Positions 17,609-27,472 of a stretch of DNA of 64,000 nt are shown in pieces. A program made the position numbers and the translations under genes. The stretch spans positions 806,001-870,000 of the forward strand of contig NZ_CP080376.1 in the NCBI RefSeq assembly GCF_019443405.1, read 5' to 3'. Numbering within the stretch: position 1 is the first letter of the stretch; each line of letters opens with the position of its first letter. Origin of the DNA: Brevundimonas sp. PAMC22021. Lineage in GTDB: Bacteria > Pseudomonadota > Alphaproteobacteria > Caulobacterales > Caulobacteraceae. The notes under the pieces are model-generated. The model had not been told where the DNA came from, searched no databases, and saw nothing but the letters and a program-made list of their open reading frames with translations.

Positions 17609-18226
17609 TCAGCCTTCCGAAGCAGGGGCTTCGGCGGCTTCGTCCGCGGCGGCCGAGAGGGCGGCGGACGACACCTTGATGGTGGCGATCACGAAGTCGC
17701 GGTCGGTGATGGTGGCCGAGGCGCCTTGCGGCAGGGCGATGTCCGAGATGCGAATGGTGTCGCCCATCTGACGGCCGGTCAGGTCCACGACCAGCTCTTC
17801 CGGGATGCTGTCGGCGTTGACCAGGATCTCGACTTCGTGGCGAACGATCTCGAGCGAGCCGCCCGCGCGGGTGAACGGCGCTTCGTCGGCGTTCTTGAAG
17901 TGGACCGGCACGGAGATCTTGATCGGCGCATGCTCATCGACGCGCATCAGGTCGAAGTGCAGCGGGCGGTCCGACACCGGGTCGAACTGGACGTCCTTGG
18001 CGATCACCGGCTGGGTCTCGTCGCCGTACTTCAGCGTCACCAGGTGACCCAGCAGCTTGCCGGTGTAGAGCGACTTGCGGAAGTCCTTCTCGTTCACCGA
18101 AATGGCGACCGGGGCCTTGTCGCCGCCGTACAGGATGCCCGGCACCGAGCCGGCGCGACGGGCGGCGCGAGCGCCGCCGGTGCCGACGCCTTCGCGGACG
18201 TCCACGTTCAGAATGATCTCGGCCAT
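17609..18226 (-). CDS. rplY: 50S ribosomal protein L25 / general stress protein Ctc
   Basis: This 205-residue, two-domain L25 (CTC/TL5 type) binds 5S rRNA. The L25 domain covers about residues 1-95 (LNVDVREGVGTGGARAARR, GSVPGILYGG). The TL5 C-terminal beta-domain follows (IKISVPVHFKNADEAPFTRAGG), with an acidic Ala/Glu-rich tail. The ATG at 18226 (MAEIILNVDV) is preceded by gaggcgag and fits the family N-terminus; an in-frame ATG 16 codons upstream gives an unrelated leader. It is followed by a terminator and then pth. Confidence 0.95.
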   Translation of the reverse strand: MAEIILNVDVREGVGTGGARAARRAGSVPGILYGGDKAPVAISVNEKDFRKSLYTGKLLGHLVTLKYGDETQPVIAKDVQFDPVSDRPLHFDLMRVDEHAPIKISVPVHFKNADEAPFTRAGGSLEIVRHEVEILVNADSIPEELVVDLTGRQMGDTIRISDIALPQGASATITDRDFVIATIKVSSAALSAAADEAAEAPASEG

Positions 18227-18358
18227 GTGGCTCGCCTCAACAAACAACGGAAACGCCGCGCCTACGCCAGGCATGCGCGACGGGGTGATGCACCCTCGAA
18301 TTCAAGAGCGCGGGCTAATACACGGATCGCATTGGATGCGCAACCGCCAGCTTGGGCG

Positions 18359-20644
18359 TCAGGCGGCGACCCTTTGCTCGATCAGCAGCGCCTGCGGGTC
18401 CTCGACGAGGGTCAGCAGTTCGGCGGCGTTGAAGGGCTTGGCGAGATGGCCGTCGGCGCCCGCCGCCTGACCGGCCGCGACATGTTCGGGCATGGCGTTG
18501 GCGGTCAGCATCACCAGCGGCGTGCGCGGCAGGCCGAGCGCGGCCTCGTGCAGGCGGATTTCGCGAACGGCGGTCAGGCCGTCCATCACCGGCATCTGCA
18601 TGTCCATCAGGATCAGGTCGAAGTCGCAGGCGCGGGCCGCCGCGACCGCCTCGGCGCCGTTCTCGACCGAGGTCAGCTCCACGCCGGCTTGGGCAAGGAT
18701 CAGTTCCACGACCCGCCGGTTGGTCGGATGGTCGTCGGCGACAAGGACCCGGCGGGACAAGGAGGCGTTCGCCTCCGAGTAGGCGGCGGGTTCGGACGCG
18801 CGCGGCGCCTCGGCCTGATGGAGACACAGGGTGAAGATGAAGGCGGAGCCCCCGCCCGGTTCGCTTTCGCAATCCAGCCGCCCGCCCATCAGGTCCGCCA
18901 GTTGACGGCAGATCGCCAGACCCAGGCCGGAGCCGCCGTAGCGCCGTGTGATGCCGCTGTCGGCCTGCTCGAAGCGGCTGAACATTCGCTCGCGGGCGTC
19001 CGCATCGAAGCCGATGCCGGTGTCCTCAACCGTGAAGCGCAAGGCGGCGGCGCCGTCATCCCGATCGGCCGTGCGTTCGACACGCACAGCGACAAAGCCG
19101 TTCTCGGTAAACTTCACCGCATTGGAGATCAGGTTCGTCAGCACCTGCTTGATGCGCACTGCATCGCCGCGGACCCAGACGGCGGCTTCCGGAGCGATAT
19201 CGAGTTGGAAGCCGAGACGCTTCTCGCGTGCGTTCGCCGCGTACAGGTGAGCGGCTTCCTGAACCAGCTCGGGCAGGTTGAAAGGCTGCTCATCCAGCTC
19301 TAGACGGCCGGATTCGACGCGCGCCAGGTCTAGAATGTCGCCCAACAGCGCCTGCAGCGTCGCACCCGACGACTGGATCAGATCCACCATCTCGCGCTGC
19401 TCGCGCGAAAGATCGCTGCCGGCGAGAACCTGGGCCAGACCGACGACGCCGTTCAGCGGGGTTCGGATTTCGTGGCTCATGTTCGCCAGGAACAGGCTCT
19501 TGGCATGGTTCGCGGCTTCGGCAGCGTCCCTGGCTTCGGCCAGGATGCGGGCGTTGTTCTTGAGGTCGGTGATGTCATTGCAGACGGTGACGATGCCGCC
19601 TTCCGCCGTTGAGCGATGCTGCACCCGAAGCCAGCGCCCATCGGCGACCTGTTGCTCAAGGATGGCCGAAAGCCGGGCGCGATGCGTCATGCGTTCCGCC
19701 GCCCACTCCGCCTCGCGGCCGAGAGCGTCCGGATAGATGTGCCGATCCAGGCCGAGCTGCAGGATCTCACGACCTGTCATGCCGACCTTCAGGTGATCGG
19801 CGATTTCCGGATTCACTTCGACAAAGCGGGCGTTCCACAGCACCAGCCGGTCTTCCGAGTCGAAAAAGGCCAGACCGTCCGGCATGGCGTCCACCGCCTC
19901 GCGGATCTGCCGCAAGGCGCCGGATCGGGCGCTGAAGGTCGTCCAGCTTCTGATCAGGACCACGGCGATCACGAACAGCACGGCGCCCGCCATGATCATC
20001 TGCATGGAGGCGGGATCAAGACCCTCGCGGTTCGGCATGGGCTGGGGCGCGCCAAGCGTCAGGGCCGCCATGCCGGTGAAATGAAGCACGATCACCGAAA
20101 GTACCGCGCCCAAGGTCGTGATCCAGAAGCGGAGGTGGTCATTTCGGCGGTAGCAGGCCGCGGATCCGGCCCCGATGATCATCGCCGCGACGACCGAAGT
20201 CGCCACCAGGCCCAGATCCCAGGTCACTTCGAACGGCAGATTCATCGCCGCCATGCCCAGGTAGTGCATGGCGGCGATGCTGGCCACGCCTGTTGAAGCC
20301 GCAATGCAACGCGTCAGCGGGCGATTGCCGGCCATGGCCATGACGATTCCAACCCCGATCCCGATCAGGGCGACCAGAAGGGAGGCCATGGTCATCCAGG
20401 GCTCGAACGTCATGGCCGCGCCTGCGGCGTAGCCTTGCATGGCGATAAAGTGCGTGGCCCAGATCGCCAGCGCGCCGACCAGGGCCGCCAGCACGATCTT
20501 GTTTCGGCGCACGATGCCCCGGCGGATCCGCGCGCGCTCCATCAGATGGAATGCGGTGGCGATCCCGGTCAGACAGACGAGGCCGGCCAGCAGCGTCACC
20601 CGCCAGTCGTGTTCCATAGCCAGGCAAAACAGGATGCGGTTCAA
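18359..20644 (-). CDS. Hybrid histidine kinase with MHYT sensor domain
   Basis: A membrane-bound hybrid sensor kinase of 761 residues from the chosen start. Domains in order: MHYT sensor of about seven helices with repeats ATHFIAM, MHYLGM and LHFTGM (residues 1-240); PAS (255-365); HisKA with FLANMSHEIRTP, phospho-His391; HATPase (LTNLISNAVKF, DTGIGF, GGSGLGLAI); and a C-terminal receiver with Asp681 in LILMDMQMP. MHYT domains are proposed to sense O2, CO or NO through copper. TTG at 20644 is preferred, since agagagg lies 6 nt upstream and MHYT proteins begin just before CLAMEHDWR; GTG at 20680 is the alternative. It diverges from phoR; the output partner is unknown. Confidence 0.88.
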   Translation of the reverse strand: MNRILFCLAMEHDWRVTLLAGLVCLTGIATAFHLMERARIRRGIVRRNKIVLAALVGALAIWATHFIAMQGYAAGAAMTFEPWMTMASLLVALIGIGVGIVMAMAGNRPLTRCIAASTGVASIAAMHYLGMAAMNLPFEVTWDLGLVATSVVAAMIIGAGSAACYRRNDHLRFWITTLGAVLSVIVLHFTGMAALTLGAPQPMPNREGLDPASMQMIMAGAVLFVIAVVLIRSWTTFSARSGALRQIREAVDAMPDGLAFFDSEDRLVLWNARFVEVNPEIADHLKVGMTGREILQLGLDRHIYPDALGREAEWAAERMTHRARLSAILEQQVADGRWLRVQHRSTAEGGIVTVCNDITDLKNNARILAEARDAAEAANHAKSLFLANMSHEIRTPLNGVVGLAQVLAGSDLSREQREMVDLIQSSGATLQALLGDILDLARVESGRLELDEQPFNLPELVQEAAHLYAANAREKRLGFQLDIAPEAAVWVRGDAVRIKQVLTNLISNAVKFTENGFVAVRVERTADRDDGAAALRFTVEDTGIGFDADARERMFSRFEQADSGITRRYGGSGLGLAICRQLADLMGGRLDCESEPGGGSAFIFTLCLHQAEAPRASEPAAYSEANASLSRRVLVADDHPTNRRVVELILAQAGVELTSVENGAEAVAAARACDFDLILMDMQMPVMDGLTAVREIRLHEAALGLPRTPLVMLTANAMPEHVAAGQAAGADGHLAKPFNAAELLTLVEDPQALLIEQRVAA

Positions 20645-20813
20645 TGCGGACCTCTCTTCGCCTGCGACCTTGCCGTGCACTTCTGAAGATTTCGTGCGGC
20701 GACGCTTCCGTTGGGAAACATCGTCGATCAGCCGTCACAATCTCCGTGCAAGGAGAGGTTCACGGTGAGGGGCGGATCGTCGGGTCCGACCGGCAGGGAC
20801 CGCCAGGGGGAAG

Positions 20814-22193
20814 ATGTCCTACGAATTCTCGTCGTCGCCCGTCGCGCCGGCATCCGGCTCGCGGCTGTGGACCGCCGGCGCCAGCGGGGGGCTGGCGGCG
20901 CTGATCCTGATCGCCCTGGCCATTCTGCATCCGGAACTGGCGCCTTCGCTGATCGCCGGCGCGGTGCTGGTGGCGGGATCGACCTGGCTGATCAATCGGT
21001 CACGCGAGCCTTCCCGAGGCGTAGAGCCGCTTGCGCCGGAAACGCCCTCGGGCGAGCTCGCCTCCGCTGAACTTCTGGACGGCGCCCTGGAGGCTCTCGA
21101 GGACGCCGTTCTGATCGTGGGCGGTGAGGAGCCGGACGACATCGCCGGCCGCCGCATCGTCATGGCCAATCAGGCGGCGCGCGACCTCTTGCGGGTGCAG
21201 CGACGCGGCGGGCTGCTGGTGCAGGTGATGCGCGATCCGGGCGTGCTGGAGGCGGTGGACGAGGCCTTGTTCGGCGGCGTGTCGCGCGTCACCGACTACA
21301 CGACCGGCGGCGCGCGCGATCGGCGCTGGCGGGCGTGGAGCCGGCCATTGGCCCCGGCGCGACAGGGAGAGGCGCTGGCGCTTCTGGTGCTGCGTGACGA
21401 GACCGACGCCCGCCGGACCGAGATGATGCGCGTCGACTTCCTGGCCAACGCCAGCCACGAGCTTCGCACGCCGCTGGCCTCGCTCAGCGGCTTCATCGAG
21501 ACCCTGAAAGGGCATGCGCGCGACGACACCCGCGCGCGCGACCGGTTCCTCGACATCATGGCCGCGCAGGCCGAGCGGATGACGCGGCTGGTGGCGGACC
21601 TCCTGTCGCTGAGCCGCATCGAGCTGAACGAGCACATCCCGCCGTCGGGGCGTGTGGCGCTGGACGCGGCCGCCTCGGACGTGATCGACGCGGTCAGCGT
21701 GCTGGTCAAGGACCGGCAGGTCGAGGTGCGGCTGAACGCCCAAGGGCGAACGCACGTGGTGGGTGAGCGGGACGAGATCGTGCAGGTGGTGCAGAACCTG
21801 CTGGACAATGGGGTGAAATACTCGCCGTCCGGCGGCGTTGTGGACGTCACCGTCCGGCGCGACCTGACGTTTGATCAGGCTCTGGCGGGTCAGATGGGGG
21901 GCGCGACGCGCCTGTCGCTGCTGACGCCAGATCGGGATGTCGGCACGCGCTACGCGGCGGTCACGGTGCGGGACTACGGGCCGGGCATGGCGCGCGAGCA
22001 TCTGCCCCGCCTGACCGAACGGTTCTATCGCGTCGAGGGCCAGAAGAGCGGCGAACGGCTCGGCACCGGGCTTGGCCTCGCCATCGTCAAGCACATCATC
22101 AATCGTCACCAGGGCGGGCTGACCGTGGAAAGCACCCTGGGCGCAGGCTCGGCGTTCACCGCCTGGTTCCCCATGCCGAAGCATGAAGCGTAG
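20814..22193 (+). CDS. phoR: Phosphate regulon sensor histidine kinase PhoR
   Basis: PhoR phosphorylates PhoB when phosphate is scarce and is held inactive by the Pst-PhoU complex. The 459-residue protein has two short N-terminal helices (about 22-60), a PAS-like segment (90-195), HisKA with ANASHELRTPLASL (phospho-His215), and a HATPase domain with QNLLDNGVKYSP, DYGPGM and GERLGTGLGLAIVK. The direct link to pstCAB-phoU-phoB on the same strand makes the assignment firm. A Pho box lies between phoR and pstC, so phoR may be partly expressed from its own promoter upstream. Confidence 0.94.
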   Translation: MSYEFSSSPVAPASGSRLWTAGASGGLAALILIALAILHPELAPSLIAGAVLVAGSTWLINRSREPSRGVEPLAPETPSGELASAELLDGALEALEDAVLIVGGEEPDDIAGRRIVMANQAARDLLRVQRRGGLLVQVMRDPGVLEAVDEALFGGVSRVTDYTTGGARDRRWRAWSRPLAPARQGEALALLVLRDETDARRTEMMRVDFLANASHELRTPLASLSGFIETLKGHARDDTRARDRFLDIMAAQAERMTRLVADLLSLSRIELNEHIPPSGRVALDAAASDVIDAVSVLVKDRQVEVRLNAQGRTHVVGERDEIVQVVQNLLDNGVKYSPSGGVVDVTVRRDLTFDQALAGQMGGATRLSLLTPDRDVGTRYAAVTVRDYGPGMAREHLPRLTERFYRVEGQKSGERLGTGLGLAIVKHIINRHQGGLTVESTLGAGSAFTAWFPMPKHEA

Positions 22194-22212
22194 CGGTTCC
22201 GACCAACCTTCG

Positions 22213-22241
22213 CTGTTACGCAACTGTCATCCGGCCGTCGT
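22213..22241 (+). promoter_or_regulatory. Three-unit Pho box upstream of pstC (PhoB binding site)
   Basis: Three direct 7-mers with an exact 11-nt period match the PhoB half-site CTGTCAT: ctgttac at 22213 (5/7), ctgtcat at 22224 (7/7) and ccgtcgt at 22235 (5/7). They begin 20 nt after the phoR stop and end 34 nt before the pstC GTG, where a PhoB-activated promoter should lie. A possible -10 is aacatt at 22251. Confidence 0.8.
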
Positions 22242-22275
22242 AATCCGCTGAACATTCGCGGGCAGGTTCCGCGCC

Positions 22276-23766
22276 GTGACGATCCCGGGCGGAGAGTCGC
22301 TGTTCGCGCCTGCAAGGCGCCTGGTTGGACCCCGAATGATCTGGCTGTCCCTGCTTGTTCTGATCGCGTTGTCGGCGGCGGCCTGGTTCGGCGGGCGCGC
22401 CGTGGCGCGGCGTCGCGCCGCGGGCATGCGCTCGCATTCGCGTCCGGGTCAGCATGGCGCCTATGCGCTGATCTGGGTCGCTGCGCCGGCGCTGTTGGCG
22501 CTGGTTCTGGCTGCGGCCTTTTCCGGCGGCATCGAAAGCCGGCTGATCCGTGCGGGGGCGCCTGAGAGCGTCGCGCAGCTGGAGCCATTCCGTCGTCAAG
22601 CGTTCTTCGCCGACGCCCGTTTGGTGGGGCAGGGCAGGCCGGCGCTGCAGATCTGGCCGGCCCCTCTGGCGCAGGCGCTGCCCGCCGAGGGCCAGCGCAT
22701 GATCCGCATCGAGCGCACCTTGCAGTGGGGCGGAGCCCTGGCGGCGGTGCTGCTGGCCATCTTGGGCGGGCTGTTCGCCTTCTCCCAGCTTCGACCCGAC
22801 AAGCGCATCCGCAACCGCGTCGAGGGCTGGGTCTACGGCGCGCTGTTCGTCTGTTCGGCGGTGGCGGTGCTGACCACCATCGGCATCATCTCGTCGCTTG
22901 TTTGGGACTCGTTCCGCTTCTTCCAGTCGGTGCCTGTGACCGAGTTCCTGTTCGGCACGCAATGGAGCCCGCAAGTGGCGATCCGCGCCGATCAGGTCGG
23001 CTCGTCCGGCGCATTCGGAGCCGTGCCGCTGTTCGCCGGCACCCTCTTGATCATGCTGATCGCCATGGCCGTGGCCGCGCCCATCGGCCTGATGTCTGCG
23101 ATCTATCTGTCCGAGTACGCCGGGTCCCACGCGCGCGCGGTGGTCAAGCCGCTGCTGGAGATCCTCGCCGGCGTGCCGACTGTCGTGTACGGCTTCTTCG
23201 CGGCGCTGACGGTGGGGCCGCTGCTGCGGGTCTTCTTCAACGAGATCGGCCTGTTTCTGATCGGCGGCCCGCTGAACGGGCTGGGGCAGTATCTGGCGCT
23301 GGTGCAGAACCAGATGGCGCTGACGGCGGGCGCGGTGATGGGCATCATGCTGATCCCGTTCGTATCCTCGCTGTCCGACGACATCCTGAATGCGGTGCCG
23401 CAAAGCCTGCGCGACGGCTCGTCGGCGATGGGCGCGACCAAGTCCGAAACCGTCAAGCGCGTGCTGTTGCCGGCCGCCCTGCCGGGCATCGCCGGCGCGC
23501 TGCTGCTGGCCGTGTCGCGCGCCATCGGCGAGACCATGATCGTGACCATGGCGGCGGGGCTGGCCGCGAACCTGACCTTTAACCCGCTGGATACGGTGAC
23601 CACCGTGACGGTGCAGATCGTGACGCTGCTGACCGGCGACCAGGAGTTCAACAGTCCCAAGACGCTGGCGGCGTTCGGCCTGGGCCTGACGCTGTTCCTG
23701 GTGACCCTGACGCTGAACATCATCGCCCAGCGGATCGTCCAGACCTATCGGGAACAGTATGACTGA
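22276..23766 (+). CDS. pstC: Phosphate ABC transporter permease PstC
   Basis: One of the two membrane permeases of the high-affinity phosphate importer. The 496-residue protein is longer than the roughly 320-residue E. coli PstC because of an N-terminal extension with extra helices (LSLLVLIALSAAAWF, ALIWVAAPALLALVLAAAF). The core permease domain (about 235-490) contains the EAA-like loop AMGATKSETVKRVLLPAALPGIAGA. The start is GTG at 22276; ATG at 22336 (MIWLSLLVL) is a reasonable alternative. Its stop overlaps the pstA start by 8 nt, implying coupled translation. Confidence 0.94.
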   Translation: MTIPGGESLFAPARRLVGPRMIWLSLLVLIALSAAAWFGGRAVARRRAAGMRSHSRPGQHGAYALIWVAAPALLALVLAAAFSGGIESRLIRAGAPESVAQLEPFRRQAFFADARLVGQGRPALQIWPAPLAQALPAEGQRMIRIERTLQWGGALAAVLLAILGGLFAFSQLRPDKRIRNRVEGWVYGALFVCSAVAVLTTIGIISSLVWDSFRFFQSVPVTEFLFGTQWSPQVAIRADQVGSSGAFGAVPLFAGTLLIMLIAMAVAAPIGLMSAIYLSEYAGSHARAVVKPLLEILAGVPTVVYGFFAALTVGPLLRVFFNEIGLFLIGGPLNGLGQYLALVQNQMALTAGAVMGIMLIPFVSSLSDDILNAVPQSLRDGSSAMGATKSETVKRVLLPAALPGIAGALLLAVSRAIGETMIVTMAAGLAANLTFNPLDTVTTVTVQIVTLLTGDQEFNSPKTLAAFGLGLTLFLVTLTLNIIAQRIVQTYREQYD

Positions 23767-25057
23767 CGCGACCCCCGACATCCTGGCGGCCGCGCCCGAC
23801 AAGCGCCTCGACCGGCTCAAGGTCGGGCTGAAGCGTCGGCACGCGCGCGAGCAGTGCTTCAAATGGTACGGCCGCATCGCCATCGGCGCGGCGCTGCTGT
23901 TCCTGGTCATCCTGCTTGGGCGGATCGTCGAGCAGGGGCACACCGCCTTCTACGCTCACAGCGCGACCGTTCCGGTCTACATGGACCCGGCGCGCGTGGA
24001 CCGCGCCTATCCGCAGGGCACCAACTTCGAAGAACTGGCGGCCCAGCAGCTGCTGGCGCGATGGGGCGTGGCCGATCCGACGGGCGAACAGGCCACCGCC
24101 ATGCGCTCGCTGTTCTCGTCCGAACTGAAGTTCGTGGCGGCCGAAACCGTCAGCCGCCGGCCGGAGGTGATCGGGCAGACCGTGCCGATCGACGCGCCGC
24201 TTTCGGATGACGCCGATCTCTATCTGAAGGGCGAAATCTCGCGCGACACGCCCGAGGATCAGCGTCGCCTCTCGAACCAGCAGATCGGCTGGCTGGAGCG
24301 GCTGAAGGCCGAGGACGCCGTTGCGGCTCACTTCAACGCGACGCTGTTCACGCAGGGCGACTCGACCCAGCCCGAACTGGCGGGCGTTCTGGGCGCCATT
24401 GTCGGTTCGGCCCTGATGCTGCTGGTCACCGCCCTGATCGCCATTCCGGTGGGCGTCGGCGCCGCCGTCTGGCTGGAAGAGTTCGCGCCCAAGAACAAGC
24501 TGACCGACATCATAGAGGTCAACATCAACAATCTGGCCGCGGTGCCGTCCATCGTCTACGGCCTGCTGGGCCTGGCCCTGTTCATCAACTGGATGAACCT
24601 GCCGCGCGCCAGTCCGATCGTGGGCGGCCTAGTGCTGGCTCTGATGGCGCTGCCGACGCTGATCATCGCCACGCGCTCGTCGCTGAAGGCGGTGCCGCCG
24701 TCGATCCGCGAGGCGGCCCTGGCCATGGGCGCCAGCCGCACCCAGACGGTGTTCAGCCACGTCTTGCCGCTGGCCATGCCAGGCGTGATGACCGGCGCCA
24801 TCATCTCCATGGCGCACGCGCTGGGTGAGACCGCGCCGCTGCTGCTGATCGGCATGGTCAGCTTCGTGCCCGGCGTCCCCGCCGCCATCGACCAGCCGGT
24901 CGGCGCCCTGCCGTCGTTGATCTACATCTGGGAGAACGCTTCCGAACGCGCGTTTCATGAACGCACGGCGGCGGCGATCCTGGTGCTGCTGGTTTTCATG
25001 ATCGTGATGAACCTGGCGGCCATCATCCTGAGGCGGCGCTTCGAGCGTCGGTGGTAA
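23759..25057 (+). CDS. pstA: Phosphate ABC transporter permease PstA
   Basis: The second permease subunit, 432 residues. Residues 1-35 are cytoplasmic, one helix follows ([16 protein letters not shown]), then a long periplasmic insertion to about residue 210 not present in E. coli PstA. The permease core has the EAA loop [25 protein letters not shown] and ends with a helix and RRRFERRW. Extended PstA/PstC pairs seem usual in this group. pstB begins 4 nt downstream. Confidence 0.94.
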   Translation: MTDATPDILAAAPDKRLDRLKVGLKRRHAREQCFKWYGRIAIGAALLFLVILLGRIVEQGHTAFYAHSATVPVYMDPARVDRAYPQGTNFEELAAQQLLARWGVADPTGEQATAMRSLFSSELKFVAAETVSRRPEVIGQTVPIDAPLSDDADLYLKGEISRDTPEDQRRLSNQQIGWLERLKAEDAVAAHFNATLFTQGDSTQPELAGVLGAIVGSALMLLVTALIAIPVGVGAAVWLEEFAPKNKLTDIIEVNINNLAAVPSIVYGLLGLALFINWMNLPRASPIVGGLVLALMALPTLIIATRSSLKAVPPSIREAALAMGASRTQTVFSHVLPLAMPGVMTGAIISMAHALGETAPLLLIGMVSFVPGVPAAIDQPVGALPSLIYIWENASERAFHERTAAAILVLLVFMIVMNLAAIILRRRFERRW

Positions 25058-25061
25058 GAGC

Positions 25062-26009
25062 ATGAAGTTCAACATTTTCCGCGCCACCGACGACCGCACG
25101 GGCGGCCGCGCCGATCCGACCGAGGCACCCCGCATGGGCGGCCAGGTTCTGCCCGAGGTCACGCCCGCACAGGAGCCGGCGCCGGTCGCGCCGCGCATGG
25201 AGGACGCCACCCCCGCGACGGGCCCGACCGTGGTCGACAGTCCGCCGGAAGGCCCCATCAAGATCGCCGCCAAGGACGTGTCGGTCTTCTATGAGGGCAA
25301 GCAGGCGCTGTACGACGTCTCGCTGGACATCCCCGACAAGACGGTGACCGCATTCATCGGTCCGTCGGGCTGCGGCAAGTCGACCTTCCTGCGGACCATG
25401 AACCGCATGAACGACACCATCCACGGCGCGCGCGTCACCGGCCGCATCGAGATGGACGGCGAGGACATCAACGACCGCGGCCTCGATCCCGTACTGCTGC
25501 GCGCGCGCGTCGGCATGGTGTTCCAGCGGCCGAACCCGTTCCCCAAGTCGATCTACGAAAACGTCGCCTACGGCCCCAAGATCCACGGGCTGGTCAGCGC
25601 CAAGTCCGAGATGGACGGAGTGGTCGAAAGCGCGCTGAAGCGCGCGGGTCTGTGGGAAGAGGTGGCCGACCGGCTGCACGCCTCGGCCACCGGCCTGTCG
25701 GGGGGCCAGCAGCAGCGCCTGGTGATCGCCCGCGCCATCGCCGTGGATCCCGAGGTGATCCTGATGGACGAGCCCTGCTCGGCGCTGGACCCCATCGCCA
25801 CGGCGCGGATCGAGGAGCTGATCGACGAACTGCGCGAACGCTTCTGCATCGTCATCGTCACCCACTCGATGGCCCAGGCGGCGCGCGTCAGCCAGCGCAC
25901 GGCCTTTTTCCACCTGGGGCGCCTGGTCGAGACCGGCGACACCGAAACCATCTTCCAGAACCCGCGCGAGCGGCGCACGCTCGACTACATCACCGGCCGC
26001 TTCGGCTGA
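25062..26009 (+). CDS. pstB: Phosphate ABC transporter ATP-binding protein PstB
   Basis: The ATPase that energises phosphate import. The 315-residue protein contains Walker [10 protein letters not shown], signature LSGGQQQRL, Walker [14 protein letters not shown] and the H-loop THSMAQA. The ABC domain starts near residue 65. The first 64 residues form a Pro/Ala-rich extension not found in the usual 250-260-residue PstB, and no internal start with a good ribosome-binding site precedes the ABC domain. phoU follows after 10 nt. Confidence 0.96.
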   Translation: MKFNIFRATDDRTGGRADPTEAPRMGGQVLPEVTPAQEPAPVAPRMEDATPATGPTVVDSPPEGPIKIAAKDVSVFYEGKQALYDVSLDIPDKTVTAFIGPSGCGKSTFLRTMNRMNDTIHGARVTGRIEMDGEDINDRGLDPVLLRARVGMVFQRPNPFPKSIYENVAYGPKIHGLVSAKSEMDGVVESALKRAGLWEEVADRLHASATGLSGGQQQRLVIARAIAVDPEVILMDEPCSALDPIATARIEELIDELRERFCIVIVTHSMAQAARVSQRTAFFHLGRLVETGDTETIFQNPRERRTLDYITGRFG

Positions 26010-26019
26010 GGACCGCGTC

Positions 26020-26745
26020 ATGAACCAGCATACCGTCAAGGCCTACGGCGACGAGCTGAACCAGATCACGGCCGAGATCGCCCGCATGGGGGGCCTGGCC
26101 GAGGCCCAGGTGGCCGACGCCATCGACTCCGTCGCCCGCCGCGACGTGGGGCTGGCCCGATCTGTAATCGAGCGCGACAGCAAGCTGGACCAGCTGCACC
26201 GCGACATCGAGAAAAAGGCGATCCGCATGATCGCGCTGCGCCAGCCGGTCGCCTCCGATCTTCGCCGCACCTACGGCGCCATCAAGATGGCGTCGGACCT
26301 GGAGCGCACCGGCGACCTCGCCAAGAACATCGCCAAGCGTGCGCTGGTGCTGGCGGAAAGCGAGCCGATGCAGCCGCTGACCCGCTCCATCGAGCGGATG
26401 GGGCGGCTGGTGTCGATGCGTCTGCGCGACGTGCTGGACGCCTATACGGCCTCGGAGGTCGATCGGGCCCTGGCCGTCTGGCACACCGACGACGAGGTGG
26501 ACGAGCACTACAACGCCCTGTTCCGCGAGCTCCTGACCTACATGATGGGCGATCCGCGCACGATCGGCGCCTGCACCCACCTGCTGTTCATGGCCAAGAA
26601 CCTGGAGCGGATCGGCGACCACGCGACCAACATCGCCGAAACCGTCCACTACGAGATCACCGGCGACGACATTATGGGCGAACGGCCGCGCGCGCAGCCG
26701 ACGCCCGAAGACAACGCGCCGACCCCGAACCTGCCCACCAACTAA
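26020..26745 (+). CDS. phoU: Phosphate signalling regulator PhoU
   Basis: PhoU links PstB activity to PhoR so that the Pho regulon is off in high phosphate. The 241-residue protein shows the two tandem three-helix bundles with the metal-binding EXXXD-type motifs: DLERTGDLAKNIAKRA in the first half and NLERIGDHATNIAE in the second. The ATG is preceded by gaggacc. It lies between pstB and phoB in one operon. Confidence 0.96.
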   Translation: MNQHTVKAYGDELNQITAEIARMGGLAEAQVADAIDSVARRDVGLARSVIERDSKLDQLHRDIEKKAIRMIALRQPVASDLRRTYGAIKMASDLERTGDLAKNIAKRALVLAESEPMQPLTRSIERMGRLVSMRLRDVLDAYTASEVDRALAVWHTDDEVDEHYNALFRELLTYMMGDPRTIGACTHLLFMAKNLERIGDHATNIAETVHYEITGDDIMGERPRAQPTPEDNAPTPNLPTN

Positions 26746-26772
26746 GCTTGCGACCGCGCCGGAGAGTCTGAC

Positions 26773-27462
26773 GTGCAGCCCTATATCCTTGTGATGGAAG
26801 ACGAGGACGCGCTGGCGACCTTGCTTCAGTACAACCTCGAAAAAGAAGGCTACGACGTCGCCGTCGCCTCTGACGGCGACGAGGGCATGCTGCAGATCGA
26901 CGAGCGCATCCCGGACCTGGTCCTGCTGGACTGGATGCTGCCCAAGCTGTCGGGCATCGAGGTGTGCCGTCGCATCCGCAACCGGCCCGAGACGCGCAAT
27001 CTGCCGGTGGTCATGCTGACCGCGCGCGGCGAGGAGACCGACCGCGTGCGCGGCCTGGACACCGGGGCCGACGACTATCTGACCAAGCCGTTCTCGATGG
27101 TCGAGCTGATGGCCCGCATCCGCGCGGTGCTGCGTCGCATCCGACCGGGCCTGGCCGACGACCGGCTGAACCACGGCGACATCGTGGTGGACCGCGTCTC
27201 GCACCGGGTGAAGCGAGCGGGGCAGGAGGTGCACCTGGGCCCGACCGAGTTCCGGCTGCTGGACCACTTCATGCAGCATCCGGGCCGCGTGTTCAGCCGC
27301 GAGCAGCTGCTGGACGCGGTGTGGGGATCGGACGTCTATGTCGAGGCGCGCACGGTGGACGTGCACGTCGGGCGGCTGCGCAAGGCGCTGAACCTCGGCG
27401 ACAGCCCCAATCCGATACGCACCGTGCGCTCGGCCGGCTATTCGCTGGATCTGGAAGGCTGA
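26773..27462 (+). CDS. phoB: Phosphate regulon response regulator PhoB
   Basis: An OmpR-family activator of phosphate-starvation genes. The receiver domain has the acidic pair MEDED at 9-13, phospho-acceptor Asp53 in LLDWMLP and DDYLTKPFS. The C-terminal winged helix (about 130-226) includes LGPTEFRLLDHFMQHPGRVFSR and VDVHVGRLRKAL. The start is GTG at 26773, preceded by ggagag. It closes the operon and should bind the Pho box upstream of pstC, giving positive feedback. The stop is 10 nt from the end of the convergent hslO. Confidence 0.95.
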   Translation: MQPYILVMEDEDALATLLQYNLEKEGYDVAVASDGDEGMLQIDERIPDLVLLDWMLPKLSGIEVCRRIRNRPETRNLPVVMLTARGEETDRVRGLDTGADDYLTKPFSMVELMARIRAVLRRIRPGLADDRLNHGDIVVDRVSHRVKRAGQEVHLGPTEFRLLDHFMQHPGRVFSREQLLDAVWGSDVYVEARTVDVHVGRLRKALNLGDSPNPIRTVRSAGYSLDLEG

Positions 27463-27472
27463 GGCCGACGGC

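Noticed and set aside
17597..19303. A 568-codon plus-strand frame opposite rplY and the hybrid kinase
   Set aside because: Both real genes have clear domains in the other strand; this frame has none.
20721..20750. Possible Pho box upstream of phoR (ccgtcac)
   Set aside because: Only one half-site matches; the units 11 nt before and after match 3/7 and 1/7.
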